The position numbers were made by a program, and so were the translations under genes. Shown in pieces: positions 45,353-55,302 of a stretch of DNA of 64,000 bases; positions within the stretch are counted from its first letter, which is position 1; each line of letters opens with the position of its first letter. The DNA is from an uncultured Ulvibacter sp. (GTDB lineage: Bacteria; Bacteroidota; Bacteroidia; Flavobacteriales; Flavobacteriaceae): the NCBI GenBank assembly GCA_938083445.1, contig CALKCP010000005.1, positions 1-64,000 on the forward strand, read 5' to 3'. The notes under the pieces were generated by a model. The model was not told where the DNA came from. It saw only the letters and a list, made by a program, of their open reading frames with translations, and did not search any database.

Positions 45353-46618
45353 ATGATTAATGATGAAGTACTCGGAATTATCTTAGGAGGAGGACAGGGT
45401 TCAAGATTATATCCACTAACGGAAACAAGGTCAAAACCTGCTGTTCCTATTGCTGGAAAGTATAGGTTGGTCGATATCCCACTCTCAAATTGTATCAATT
45501 CTGAGATCAAACGTATGTTTGTTTTGACTCAGTTTAATTCAGCATCATTAAATAAACATATTAAGAATACCTACCATTTTAGCTTCTTTAGTTCAGCTTT
45601 TGTGGATGTACTCGCTGCCGAACAAACCATGTCGAGTGGAGACTGGTTTCAAGGAACAGCTGATGCTGTAAGGCAAAGCATGCATCATTTTTTAAGCCAT
45701 GATTTTGAGTATGCTCTTATTCTTTCTGGAGATCAGTTATACCAAATGGATTTTAATGACATGATTGAGCAGCATAAGAAAAGCAATGCGAAAATATCAA
45801 TAGCGACACTGCCAGTAAATGCAAAGGACGCTACTAGTTTCGGAATTTTAAAAACTGACGATCAGAATGTGATTACTTCATTTGTTGAAAAACCGTCTTC
45901 AGACCTATTGCCAGATTGGACCTCGGAAGTAAGCGAGGATATGAAGGGCGATAATCGGAATTACTTAGCCTCTATGGGTATATACGTGTTTAATCGTGAT
46001 TTGTTGGTTGAGTTAATGAAAGATCCAAACACCATAGACTTTGGAAAAGAAATTATTCCTCAATCGATTGACAAGTACAAAACAATTAGCTATCAGTACG
46101 AAGGATATTGGACGGATATCGGAAATATAGATTCATTCTTTGAAGCAAATATTGGCTTAACAGATGACATTCCTAAATTCGATTTATATGATAATAACAG
46201 GCGTATTTTTACCAGAGCCAGAATATTACCTACATCCAAGATTTCAGGGACTGCGTTAGACAAGGCGGTCATCGCAGATGGTTGTATTATACAAGCCGCA
46301 AAAGTTGAAAGATCAGTAATTGGTATTAGATCGAGAATAGGAGAGGGCTCTACTATCATTAATACCTATATGATGGGGTCCGACTTTTATGAAAGTCTAG
46401 AAGAAATCCAAACAGGCAAAATTGACATCTTATTGGGCATAGGAAAACGCTGCTCTATTAAGAATGCTATTATTGATAAAAATTGCCGTATTGGCGATGA
46501 TGTTCAGATTAATGGCGGAAAACATTTAGCTGATATGGAAACAGATACCTTTGTTATAAAAGAAGGAATCGTTGTAGTTAAAAAAGGTGCTGTAATTCCA
46601 TCGGGTACCGTAATCTAG
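45353..46618 (+). CDS. glgC: Glucose-1-phosphate adenylyltransferase
   Basis: GlgC makes ADP-glucose from ATP and glucose-1-phosphate, the regulated step of bacterial glycogen synthesis. The 421-residue enzyme has the nucleotidyltransferase loop GGGQGSRLYPLTETRSKPAV (about 11-30), SGDQLYQMD and the Lys of FVEKPSSD, and a C-terminal left-handed beta-helix (about 300-421). It starts 2 nt after glgA and is followed 34 nt later by glgB. Confidence 0.97.
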   Translation: MINDEVLGIILGGGQGSRLYPLTETRSKPAVPIAGKYRLVDIPLSNCINSEIKRMFVLTQFNSASLNKHIKNTYHFSFFSSAFVDVLAAEQTMSSGDWFQGTADAVRQSMHHFLSHDFEYALILSGDQLYQMDFNDMIEQHKKSNAKISIATLPVNAKDATSFGILKTDDQNVITSFVEKPSSDLLPDWTSEVSEDMKGDNRNYLASMGIYVFNRDLLVELMKDPNTIDFGKEIIPQSIDKYKTISYQYEGYWTDIGNIDSFFEANIGLTDDIPKFDLYDNNRRIFTRARILPTSKISGTALDKAVIADGCIIQAAKVERSVIGIRSRIGEGSTIINTYMMGSDFYESLEEIQTGKIDILLGIGKRCSIKNAIIDKNCRIGDDVQINGGKHLADMETDTFVIKEGIVVVKKGAVIPSGTVI

Positions 46619-46652
46619 TTTAGGAATACCAAACACCAATTAACAACTATCC

Positions 46653-48560
46653 ATGTCTCAAGTTAAAGCCTATAGCCTATTTAGCGAATTTGATGTTAAT
46701 CTGTTTAAGGCAGGAAAGCATTTCAAATTATATGAAAAATTCGGTGCTCATCCCATGACAATCGATGGTGAAGAGGGTGTGTATTTTTCGGTTTGGGCTC
46801 CATCGGCCAGTGCAGTAGCCGTTATTGGGGATTTTAATTCTTGGGACGGAAAAACTTCAGGTCTAAATGTGCGATGGGATTCTTCTGGGATATGGGAAGG
46901 ATTTATCCCGAAGGTAGAAAAAGGAACACGATATAAATTTAGAATTACTTCTAACAATGATGGCGTTGTAACTGAAAAAGTAGACCCCTATGGTTTGTTT
47001 TTCGAGACACCTCCAAATACAGCTTCGATAATCTGGGACATCTCAGATTATAAATGGAAAGATAAAAACTGGATGTCTTATCGGAAAGACAAAAATGGAC
47101 TTGACAAACCATATTCTGTTTATGAAGTTCATTTAGGCTCATGGAAAAGAAATAGTAAGGGTGAATTTTTAACGTATAAAGAACTCGCCAAAGACCTAGT
47201 GAGCTATGTTAAGGAAATGAATTTTACGCACGTAGAATTTATGCCTATTATGGAATATCCATACGATCCTTCTTGGGGGTATCAGTTGATCGGTTATTTT
47301 GCACCCACGTCACGTTTTGGTTCTCCACAAGAGTTTATGCACCTTATTGATACCTTTCATCAAAATGATATAGGAGTACTATTAGACTGGGTGCCAGCAC
47401 ACTTTCCATCGGATGCACATGGATTGGGAAATTTTGATGGATCGCACCTATACGAGCATCCAGACACTAAAAAGGGATACCATCCAGACTGGAAGAGTCT
47501 TATATTCAACTTTGAGCGTAATGAGGTGCGCTCGTTCTTAATAAGCAATGCTTTGTTTTGGTTAGACATGTATCATGCAGATGGCCTTCGAGTGGATGCG
47601 GTAGCATCCATAATTTATTTGGATTATTCAAGAGAAGAAGGCGAATGGGAACCGAATATATATGGTGGTAATGAAAACCTAGCGGCAGTTTCTTTTTTGA
47701 AAGATTTTAATCAGGCAGTGTATGAAAATTTTGAAGGAGTGCAAACGATTGCGGAGGAGTCTACTGCTTTTCATGGCGTAACCAAACCTGTATCTGAAGG
47801 TGGCTTAGGCTTCGGGATGAAATGGATGATGGGATGGATGCATGATACTTTAGAATATTTTGCAAAAGATCCCCTGTATAGAAAGCACCATCAAAATGAT
47901 ATTAGTTTCAGCTTGACTTACGCATTTACAGAAAATTTTATGCTTCCGCTGTCACACGATGAAGTTGTGTACGGAAAAAAGTCAATAGTGAGCAAACAAC
48001 CGGGAGATGAGTGGCAGCGATTCGCAAACCTTCGTCTTTTATATGGGTATATGTTTATGCATCCAGGTGCAAAACTTTTGTTCATGGGCAACGAGTTTGG
48101 GCAATATGAAGAATGGAATTTTGAACAGAGTCTAGACTGGAATTTGCTTGATTTTTTGCCACATAAGGGGATGAAAGACTTTATGAGCGCATTAAACGAG
48201 TTTTACAAAAGCACCCCAGCATTATATGAAAAGGCTTTTAGTACTGAAGGGTTTGAATGGATAAGTTATGAGGATAACGAAAATTCTGTGCTCTCATTTA
48301 TAAGGAAAGGGAATGACGCCAAGAATGATGTCTATGTAGTTTGTAACTTCACTCCAAACCTCTTGAAAGAATATCGAATTGGAGTACCAAGCGCTGGAAA
48401 AATTATAGAAATTTTTAATAGTGATCATCAAAAGTTTGGTGGTTCAGGCAATTCAAATAGCGACGTTCTTAGGTCAAAAAAAATGGCTTGGAATAACCAA
48501 AAGTATTCCGTAGAAATTGATGTCGCTCCATTGGCAATTGCTGTTTTTAAAAACGCATAA
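46653..48560 (+). CDS. glgB: 1,4-alpha-glucan branching enzyme (GH13)
   Basis: GlgB introduces alpha-1,6 branches in glycogen. The 635-residue protein has an N-terminal CBM48 (YFSVWAPSASAVAVIGDFNSW), a GH13 barrel with nucleophile D315 (DGLRVDAVAS), the acid pair E368/E369 (IAEES) and the SHDEVVYGKKS loop, and a C-terminal beta domain. It lacks the extra N1 domain of enterobacterial GlgB. Third gene of the operon. Confidence 0.95.
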   Translation: MSQVKAYSLFSEFDVNLFKAGKHFKLYEKFGAHPMTIDGEEGVYFSVWAPSASAVAVIGDFNSWDGKTSGLNVRWDSSGIWEGFIPKVEKGTRYKFRITSNNDGVVTEKVDPYGLFFETPPNTASIIWDISDYKWKDKNWMSYRKDKNGLDKPYSVYEVHLGSWKRNSKGEFLTYKELAKDLVSYVKEMNFTHVEFMPIMEYPYDPSWGYQLIGYFAPTSRFGSPQEFMHLIDTFHQNDIGVLLDWVPAHFPSDAHGLGNFDGSHLYEHPDTKKGYHPDWKSLIFNFERNEVRSFLISNALFWLDMYHADGLRVDAVASIIYLDYSREEGEWEPNIYGGNENLAAVSFLKDFNQAVYENFEGVQTIAEESTAFHGVTKPVSEGGLGFGMKWMMGWMHDTLEYFAKDPLYRKHHQNDISFSLTYAFTENFMLPLSHDEVVYGKKSIVSKQPGDEWQRFANLRLLYGYMFMHPGAKLLFMGNEFGQYEEWNFEQSLDWNLLDFLPHKGMKDFMSALNEFYKSTPALYEKAFSTEGFEWISYEDNENSVLSFIRKGNDAKNDVYVVCNFTPNLLKEYRIGVPSAGKIIEIFNSDHQKFGGSGNSNSDVLRSKKMAWNNQKYSVEIDVAPLAIAVFKNA

Positions 48561-48697
48561 GCACCATTACATTTAATTTATTTTAAACCTTTTATTTTGC
48601 GATTTTCATAAAAAAAGACTGCTATTTTTATCATATAATCACCCTTGATATTTACTAATTTTAGTAGGTTTACTATCTTATTTTAACAACACTATTT

Positions 48698-51100
48698 ATG
48701 ATTACGAATACCGAATTAGAACAAAAAGGAAACCAGTTTCCATCCAATATAATCTCTTATAAAAAGAATGTTGACACCCTGTGTTTTGACACGTCTAACG
48801 GCGTTACACTTCAGCTCACAGTGGTGCGCGACAGTGTTTTGAGGTTTCGATATACGACCACATCTAATTTCGATGAAGATTTCTCCTATGCCATTACAAA
48901 ATATGCAAGTACAGGATACAACCATCTAGAAATAACAGAAGATGAAGAGGCGTATATCGTTACAACTCAGAAGCTAATTTGTAGGATAAATAAAGAGAAT
49001 CTCAAGGTGTCGCTCTTTGATGCTTTGGATAACACACTTATCAGTCAGGATGAGCTCGGTTTTCATTGGGAGGAAAGTTTTCAGTATGGTACCGATATCG
49101 TTAAAATGTCGAAGGTATCCCAGGATGGGGAAAGCTATTTTGGATTGGGAGATAAACCAGGGAGCTTAAACCTAAAGGGAAAGCGCTATGAAAATTGGGT
49201 AACCGATTCATATGCCTACGGAAAAGATTCAGACCCGATATACAAAGCAATACCATTTTATAGCGGCTTGCATCACGGTAAAGCCTATGGAATATTCTTT
49301 GATAACACATTTCGCGCCTTTTTTGACTTTGCACAGGAGCGAAAAAAAGTAACTAGTTTTTGGGCTCAGGGAGGTGAAATGAACTATTATTTTGTGTACG
49401 GCCCAGAAATGAATGATGTGGTCGCTAATTATACCGATTTAACAGGAAAACCGCATCAAATGCCGGCACTTTGGACCTTGGGCTATCATCAGTGTAAATG
49501 GAGTTATTATCCTGAATCTAAAGTAACAGCGGTTGCAGCAAAGTTTCGAGAACTTCAAATTCCCTGTGATGCGATATACTTAGACATCGATTATATGGAA
49601 GGTTTTCGTTGTTTTACTTGGAATAAGGAATATTTTCCAGATCCGAAACGCATGGTGAAAGAGTTGATGGATGATGGTTTTAAAACCATTGTAATCATAG
49701 ACCCAGGAATTAAGGTTGATAAAGATTATTCAGTATTTCAAGAAGGCTTGGAGAATGATTACTTCTGTAAGCGGGCCGATGGTCCTTATATGAAGGGTAA
49801 AGTTTGGCCCGGGGAGTGTTACTTCCCAGACTTCACCAATCCAAAGGTCCGTGACTGGTGGTCGGGACTTTTTAAAGAACTAATAGAAGATATTGGGGTA
49901 AAAGGTGTTTGGAATGATATGAATGAACCTGCCGTGATGGAGGTGCCTAACAAGACTTTCCCGAACGATGTGCGTCATGATTATGACGGCAACCCTTGCA
50001 GTCACAGAAAAGCGCATAATATTTATGGTATGCAAATGGCTCGCGCAACATATCAGGGTCTGAAAAAATTTGGATATCCAAAACGACCCTTTGTGATTAC
50101 CCGATCTGCTTATGCAGGAACACAACGCTATACATCAACATGGACTGGGGATAATGTTGCCACTTGGGAGCATTTGTGGATTGCAAATGTACAAGCGCAG
50201 CGTATGGCTATGTCTGGGTTTTCTTTTGTTGGGAGTGATATTGGTGGTTTTGCTGGTCAACCGAATGGAGAATTATACGCAAGGTGGATTCAATTAGGCG
50301 TATTTCATCCGTTCTGTAGAACACATTCTTCCGGAGACCACGGCGAGCAAGAGCCTTGGACCTTTGGGGATGAAATTACAGGAATTGTCAAGAAGTATAT
50401 CGAATTGCGCTATCAGTTATTGCCTTATTTGTATACAGCCTTTTGGCACCATATAAAAGACGGGACACCTATATTAAAATCTTTGGTACTGTACGACCAG
50501 TCTGACGTTCAAACGCATCATCGAAATGACGAATTTATTTACGGTGATAAATTATTGATTTGCCCAATTTTAGAGGCAAACTCGAAAGGAAGAAGGCTGT
50601 ACCTTCCAAAGGGAATTTGGTTTAATTACTGGGACAATAAGCCAAGTGATGGAGGAAAAGAAATCTGGATAGATGCAGATCTAGAAACATTGCCAATATT
50701 TGTAAAAGAAGGTGCTATTATTCCTAAATATCCGATACAGCAATATGTTGGAGAGAAGAAGTTTAATGAGATTACATTAGATGTGTATTACAAAAAAGGG
50801 AAAGAGTCTTCCACATTGTTTGACGATGCGCATGACGGCTATGATTATACAAAAGGGCGCTTTAGTTTAAGAACGTTGAAATTAACTGGTAAAAAAGACG
50901 CCTTGATTATTCAGCAACATAAATCTGGAAAGTTTGATGCTCCCTATAAAAAATTCAAATTAAATTTGATAGGACTGCCTTTTAAAATTGCTACTATTCA
51001 AATTGATAATGAGGAGATTAAATTTGAAGATTTTGACATCAATGAGAATAATATGCTGCTAGTAGATAAGGAGTTTACAGTGATACACCTGCGGGCATAA
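48698..51100 (+). CDS. GH31 alpha-glucosidase
   Basis: An 800-residue GH31 enzyme with N-terminal galactose-mutarotase-like beta domain (1-230), the TIM barrel with DIDYMEGFRCFTWN and nucleophile D407 in GVWNDMNEPAVM, the acid region FVGSDIGGFAGQP, and C-terminal beta domains. It would release glucose from the non-reducing ends of alpha-glucans. No signal peptide, so it is probably cytoplasmic and works on internal glycogen or maltodextrins, consistent with its place after glgA-glgC-glgB. Confidence 0.93.
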   Translation: MITNTELEQKGNQFPSNIISYKKNVDTLCFDTSNGVTLQLTVVRDSVLRFRYTTTSNFDEDFSYAITKYASTGYNHLEITEDEEAYIVTTQKLICRINKENLKVSLFDALDNTLISQDELGFHWEESFQYGTDIVKMSKVSQDGESYFGLGDKPGSLNLKGKRYENWVTDSYAYGKDSDPIYKAIPFYSGLHHGKAYGIFFDNTFRAFFDFAQERKKVTSFWAQGGEMNYYFVYGPEMNDVVANYTDLTGKPHQMPALWTLGYHQCKWSYYPESKVTAVAAKFRELQIPCDAIYLDIDYMEGFRCFTWNKEYFPDPKRMVKELMDDGFKTIVIIDPGIKVDKDYSVFQEGLENDYFCKRADGPYMKGKVWPGECYFPDFTNPKVRDWWSGLFKELIEDIGVKGVWNDMNEPAVMEVPNKTFPNDVRHDYDGNPCSHRKAHNIYGMQMARATYQGLKKFGYPKRPFVITRSAYAGTQRYTSTWTGDNVATWEHLWIANVQAQRMAMSGFSFVGSDIGGFAGQPNGELYARWIQLGVFHPFCRTHSSGDHGEQEPWTFGDEITGIVKKYIELRYQLLPYLYTAFWHHIKDGTPILKSLVLYDQSDVQTHHRNDEFIYGDKLLICPILEANSKGRRLYLPKGIWFNYWDNKPSDGGKEIWIDADLETLPIFVKEGAIIPKYPIQQYVGEKKFNEITLDVYYKKGKESSTLFDDAHDGYDYTKGRFSLRTLKLTGKKDALIIQQHKSGKFDAPYKKFKLNLIGLPFKIATIQIDNEEIKFEDFDINENNMLLVDKEFTVIHLRA

Positions 51101-51418
51101 AAGAATATAGAAAAGCCCGAAGTATTAATTCTCACAAAAATAGGTAGCTGAATTCGAAATTATAAAAACGACTTCTTCGGGCTTATTTATTTAGGTCAAA
51201 GTTTGTTGATTTTGAAACCGACTGCAAACAGAATATGCAGTGATTCAAGAATTACGACACGTACTTTTAAGAATTTAGTTGAACTATCATCCCAAAAAAC
51301 GATCTAGATCTGCCTCGATAGGATTTGAATGCATCGTTGTATTTAACAAATTTGCTGTTTAGGAACAGTTCCCCGTATCTCAGTCGCATTTAGTTAGGGT
51401 AAATTGAAATATAATTGA
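51101..51418. other. Region between the glucosidase and alaS: long-loop hairpin and tRNA-like fragment
   Basis: The spacer holds a 10-bp inverted repeat, AAGCCCGAAG (51113-51122) / CTTCGGGCTT (51175-51184), separated by 52 nt, which could terminate the glucosidase operon. A minus-strand stretch (about 51385-51309) resembles the 3' half of a tRNA, with TTCAAATCC at 51329-51321. A small hairpin CTGTT-TAGG-AACAG lies at 51355-51368. No gene recognised. Confidence 0.5.
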
Positions 51419-51426
51419 TAATTTTG
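51419..51426 (+). promoter_or_regulatory. -7 box (TAATTTTG) for alaS
   Basis: An exact TAnnTTTG match. A start near 51431 leaves a leader of about 47 nt, so the structured elements farther upstream would not be in the mRNA. Confidence 0.5.
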
Positions 51427-51477
51427 GTGTGGCTTTAAGAAGTCCATTGAGGATAGACGTTATATTAAAAAAACTGA

Positions 51478-54084
51478 ATGAAACCATTAACTAGTAGCGA
51501 AATTCGAGAGCTATTTCTAGATTTTTTTAGAAAGAACAATCACAGATTAATTGAAGGCTCTTCAATTATACCAAAAAATGACCCTTCATTATTATATATA
51601 AACAGTGGGATGGCTCCTTTAAAACCCTACTTTTTAGGCTTAGAAACGCCACCTAGCAAACAGTTGGTAAACGTACAGCCTTGTATAAGAACAAATGATA
51701 TAGAAGAAATAGGAGACCGTCATCATTTGACGTTTTTTGAAATGATGGGAAGTTGGTCCATCGGTGACTATTATAAAGAAAGAGCCATTCAGCTCGCCTT
51801 TGACTTGCTCGTTGGGCATTTTAAATTTGATAAAGAGAAATTATATGTCACGGTTTACAAAGGAGACCCAGACTTAGGTATTGCAGCCGATGAGGAGTCC
51901 ATTCAGTTTTGGAAGAACGTAGGTGTTGCCGATGACCACATCATAGCACTCGGTGCAGATAACTTTTGGGGTCCAGCTGGTGATACAGGGCCATGTGGTC
52001 CTTGCACAGAGGTTTTTTACGATACCGGTGATGCATTTGGTCCAAAATATACGCCAGGCGGACATTTTGATGATACCAACCGATATATTGAAATTTGGAA
52101 TGCGGGTGTTTTTATGGAATTGGATAAAACCAAAGAAGGCACATTTAATGCGCTTCCAATGAAAAGTGTGGATACAGGATCTGGTATTGAGAGAATGTAT
52201 CTGGCATTAAATGGAATTGATAGCCTCTATGAAGTGGATACCATAAAGCCAGTATATGACAAAATCAAAGATTTATATTCTTCCGAACAACTTAATGAAA
52301 AGGATTACAGAACACTAACAGATCATATGCGTACTGCGACGATGATTCTTTCCGATGGGGTTTTGCCATCTCGTGATGGTAGAGGATACATACCAAGACG
52401 ATTGATAAGAAAGTCTATGGCACTGGTTATGCGTGCAGGAAAACGGCTAGATTCGCTTTGCGAGGTTGCAAAAGAAGTAATGCAACAGTTGTCTCATAAT
52501 TATCCCAATCTAGTAGAGAAGGGGAGCGCTATTATTGCGGCCATACATGATGAAATACAAGCCTTCACACCAATACTTGAGGAAGGGCTTGAGCTGTTAG
52601 ACCAAAAATTAAAGAGTCTTCAGGGAAAAGAACTAGATGGTGCGTTTATTTTTAACTTGGTTACGACTCATGGGGTGCCATTAGAAAATATCTCAGACCA
52701 CGTAAAGGAAAGAGGTTTTAACTTTGACGAAGATGCTTATTGGGAACATTTTAGAATTCATCAAGGCGTTTCAAGAGGTAAAAAGAAACAGCATTTTGGA
52801 GACATACTTTCCGATTTAAATGTTCAGGAAACAGTATTTTTAGGATATCGCGAAACGGAAACGACAGCGACTATTACACATCTTATAAAAGAGAATGAAT
52901 CTGTTTCTAGTGTTACAAAAGGAGACGTTTTTCAAATCATTGTTAACCAAACTCCATTCTATGGAGAATCTGGCGGGCAAGTGGGTGATGTTGGTGCAGC
53001 GGTAACTGATTCAGGAAAAGGAAGCATTACCGACACACAAAAGGCCAATGCCATAGTGGCTCATTTTTGTGAGCTAACTCAAGGAGACATGAAGGTAGGT
53101 CAAACGATTCAGTTGAATATTGACACAAGCCGTCGAGATATGATTAAAAGAAATCATACGGCTACGCATTTGCTTCATAGTAGTTTGAGAGAAGTTCTTG
53201 GCACTCATTTGGAACAGCGCGGTTCTTTAGTGAATGATGAAAAGCTTCGGTTGGATTTTTCACATTCAAAAAAGATTACGGATGATGAAATTATTCAAAT
53301 TGAAGAAAAAGTAAATAATTGGATTAGAAACAATTACCAAGCAGACATTCAACAAATGGATTACGATTCAGCTGTAAAAAATGGCGCCATGGCTTTGTTT
53401 AAAGAAAACTACGGTGACAAGGTTAGAGTGGTTGGCTTTGGGGATGTTTCCACAGAATTGTGTGGTGGGAATCACGTTTCAGAAACAAACGACATTGGTA
53501 TGTTTCTAATTACGAAGGAATCAAGCAGCAGCAAGGGAATTAGACGTATTGAGGGGATTACTTGGAAGAAGGCCTACGAACATATGGTTGCGACTAAGAA
53601 AATAGTAAAGGAAGCGTCCGAATTCCTTTCTACAAATCCGGAAGATTTACTTGAGTCAATTTCAAAACTAAAGAAGAAATCTTTAGACGTGAAAAAAACC
53701 AGTACATTTAACTCAGAAAAATCGGATGATTCGAAGATTGAAGAGACATTCATTTCACTTCCAAATAATAAAAAGCTTCTGGTCGGAAACTTAAATGAGG
53801 ATAAAGGAGCTTTAAGAGGTGCTATTGAACAAAAACTAAAGAATAAAGAAGCCGATTTTGTGTTGATGATTTCTACAAATAATGATAAAATTCTCATTAT
53901 GATAGGTGTAAGTGATCAAATGAAAGACCAGGCGCCTGCAGGAGCTTTAATTCAAGAATCTTTAAAGCCATTTGGCGGTCGAGGAGGAGGACATAATCAT
54001 CTGGCTCAAGGAGGAATTCCGGATAAAAAAGACTTGGATGCTCTTGTCTCGTTGGCAACGACTTTGATTTCTGAGAAGTTATAG
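51478..54084 (+). CDS. alaS: Alanyl-tRNA synthetase (divergent form)
   Basis: An 868-residue class II synthetase with the full AlaRS layout: aminoacylation core (about 1-255, GMAPLKPYFLG and HHLTFFEMMGSWSIGDYYKE, GPAGDTGPCGPCTE), tRNA-recognition helices, editing domain and C-Ala domain. The editing zinc ligands are kept: H560/H564 (HTATHLLH) and C662/H666 (CGGNH). It departs from the form I expect in Flavobacteria: the motif-2 region is shortened (PCIRTNDIEEIGDRHH), CGGTH reads CGGNH, and the C-Ala glycine loop reads GGRGGGHNHLAQGG. It may be a second AlaRS with the standard one elsewhere. Own promoter at 51419. Confidence 0.93.
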   Translation: MKPLTSSEIRELFLDFFRKNNHRLIEGSSIIPKNDPSLLYINSGMAPLKPYFLGLETPPSKQLVNVQPCIRTNDIEEIGDRHHLTFFEMMGSWSIGDYYKERAIQLAFDLLVGHFKFDKEKLYVTVYKGDPDLGIAADEESIQFWKNVGVADDHIIALGADNFWGPAGDTGPCGPCTEVFYDTGDAFGPKYTPGGHFDDTNRYIEIWNAGVFMELDKTKEGTFNALPMKSVDTGSGIERMYLALNGIDSLYEVDTIKPVYDKIKDLYSSEQLNEKDYRTLTDHMRTATMILSDGVLPSRDGRGYIPRRLIRKSMALVMRAGKRLDSLCEVAKEVMQQLSHNYPNLVEKGSAIIAAIHDEIQAFTPILEEGLELLDQKLKSLQGKELDGAFIFNLVTTHGVPLENISDHVKERGFNFDEDAYWEHFRIHQGVSRGKKKQHFGDILSDLNVQETVFLGYRETETTATITHLIKENESVSSVTKGDVFQIIVNQTPFYGESGGQVGDVGAAVTDSGKGSITDTQKANAIVAHFCELTQGDMKVGQTIQLNIDTSRRDMIKRNHTATHLLHSSLREVLGTHLEQRGSLVNDEKLRLDFSHSKKITDDEIIQIEEKVNNWIRNNYQADIQQMDYDSAVKNGAMALFKENYGDKVRVVGFGDVSTELCGGNHVSETNDIGMFLITKESSSSKGIRRIEGITWKKAYEHMVATKKIVKEASEFLSTNPEDLLESISKLKKKSLDVKKTSTFNSEKSDDSKIEETFISLPNNKKLLVGNLNEDKGALRGAIEQKLKNKEADFVLMISTNNDKILIMIGVSDQMKDQAPAGALIQESLKPFGGRGGGHNHLAQGGIPDKKDLDALVSLATTLISEKL

Positions 54085-54164
54085 ATCAAATGAACGATCC
54101 TTATTTTTACAAAGGATGTTGTTGTTGTTTGAAAAGTTTTATAAATAGATAATGTAACCTTCGT

Positions 54165-54701
54165 ATGAAAACTTTAGCAATGCTACTATTGATAAGTATA
54201 CTTTCTCAAGATAACGCTCTTAGCATTTTTGATGCCAAGCAAGAAGGGGGTTGTTCGGTTTGGTATGTTGTTGATGACGGAGTAATGGGTGGTCTATCTA
54301 GAGGTAGGCTAACCAATAGTGATGACGGAAACTGCCTCTTCAGTGGCTACGTAACTACCGATAACAATGGTGGTTTTTCATCCATTCGATATTCTTTTGA
54401 TAAAAAAACTGTTTCCGAATACAAACAGATTGTATTCAAAATAAAAGGGGATGGTAAAGTGTATCAGTTTAGAATAAAAGACAATTCGCGTGAACGATAT
54501 TCATACATATCTAGTTTTGAAACATCGGGAGATTGGGAAACGGTTAAAATCCCTTTGAATGCTTTTTACCCCAGTTTTAGGGGTTATAGACTAGACATAC
54601 CGAACTTTTCAGGCAATTACATGGAAGAGGTTGCTATTTTGATTGGCAATAAAGTCAAAGAATCTTTTGCATTGGAGATTGAGAAAATATACTTAGAGTA
54701 A
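54165..54701 (+). CDS. CIA30-family (complex I intermediate-associated protein 30-like) protein
   Basis: A 178-residue protein with a hydrophobic N-terminus that may be a signal peptide (MKTLAMLLLISILSQ). The rest shows the CIA30/galactose-binding-like jelly roll: VWYVVDDGVMGGLSRGRLTN, FSGYVTTDNNGGFSSIRY, FKIKGDGKVYQFRI and a closing FALEIEKIYLE. Bacterial CIA30-like proteins have no settled function, and complex I genes are not nearby. Confidence 0.88.
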   Translation: MKTLAMLLLISILSQDNALSIFDAKQEGGCSVWYVVDDGVMGGLSRGRLTNSDDGNCLFSGYVTTDNNGGFSSIRYSFDKKTVSEYKQIVFKIKGDGKVYQFRIKDNSRERYSYISSFETSGDWETVKIPLNAFYPSFRGYRLDIPNFSGNYMEEVAILIGNKVKESFALEIEKIYLE

Positions 54702-54813
54702 TAGCATATCTAAAAATGAAAGCTCGCTCCAATTTATACGGGGTTCTTTGTTTGTGTTATCACGATTCACTGTTCATAAAACATATTAATAAATTCTATT
54801 TAATTACAAACGA

Positions 54814-55302
54814 ATGATTACTAAAAAAGCATATGTCGCTGGAGGTTGTTTTTGGGGAATGGAAGCTCTTTTTCGAGTGCGGCCAGGTATTTTAGATACG
54901 GAGGTAGGCTACATAGGTGGCGTCAATGACAATCCAACCTATAGAAACCATCCGGGACATGCCGAAGGTATTGAAATTACATACAACCCAGATGAAACGT
55001 CATTTAAACATATTTTAGATTACTTCTTTAGAATACACAATCCAACCACCATAGATCGGCAGGGAAATGATATCGGGTCAAGCTATCGCTCTGCAATATT
55101 TCTTCAGGATGAAGAAGAAAAAACCATCGTTCAAGATATTATCAAAATTGTCAATGATTCAGGAAGGTGGGAAGCAGAAGTTGCAACGACCTTAGAGCCT
55201 TATACTACTTTTTGGGCTGCAGAGCCCGAGCATCAAGACTATTTAGTAAAGAACCCGAATGGTTATACCTGTCACTTTGAGAGGTTTGGTACTTTTGTTT
55301 AA
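54814..55302 (+). CDS. msrA: Peptide-methionine (S)-S-oxide reductase MsrA
   Basis: MsrA reduces methionine-S-sulfoxide in proteins. The 162-residue protein has the catalytic [11 protein letters not shown] (Cys12), the EVGYIGG loop, HAEGIEI and the typical [18 protein letters not shown] segment. There is no signal peptide and no fused MsrB. It stands alone between the CIA30 gene and the efflux operon. Confidence 0.96.
   Translation: MITKKAYVAGGCFWGMEALFRVRPGILDTEVGYIGGVNDNPTYRNHPGHAEGIEITYNPDETSFKHILDYFFRIHNPTTIDRQGNDIGSSYRSAIFLQDEEEKTIVQDIIKIVNDSGRWEAEVATTLEPYTTFWAAEPEHQDYLVKNPNGYTCHFERFGTFV

Noticed and set aside
51309-51390. A functional tRNA gene on the minus strand
   Set aside because: Only a T-loop-like segment is recognisable. 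The anticodon arm pairs poorly and there is no 5' acceptor strand complementary to the CGAGGCA end.
51301-51477. T-box or other riboswitch controlling alaS
   Set aside because: The structured part (51309-51390) lies upstream of the best promoter (51419-51426) and so would not be in the mRNA. No T-box consensus or antiterminator is visible.
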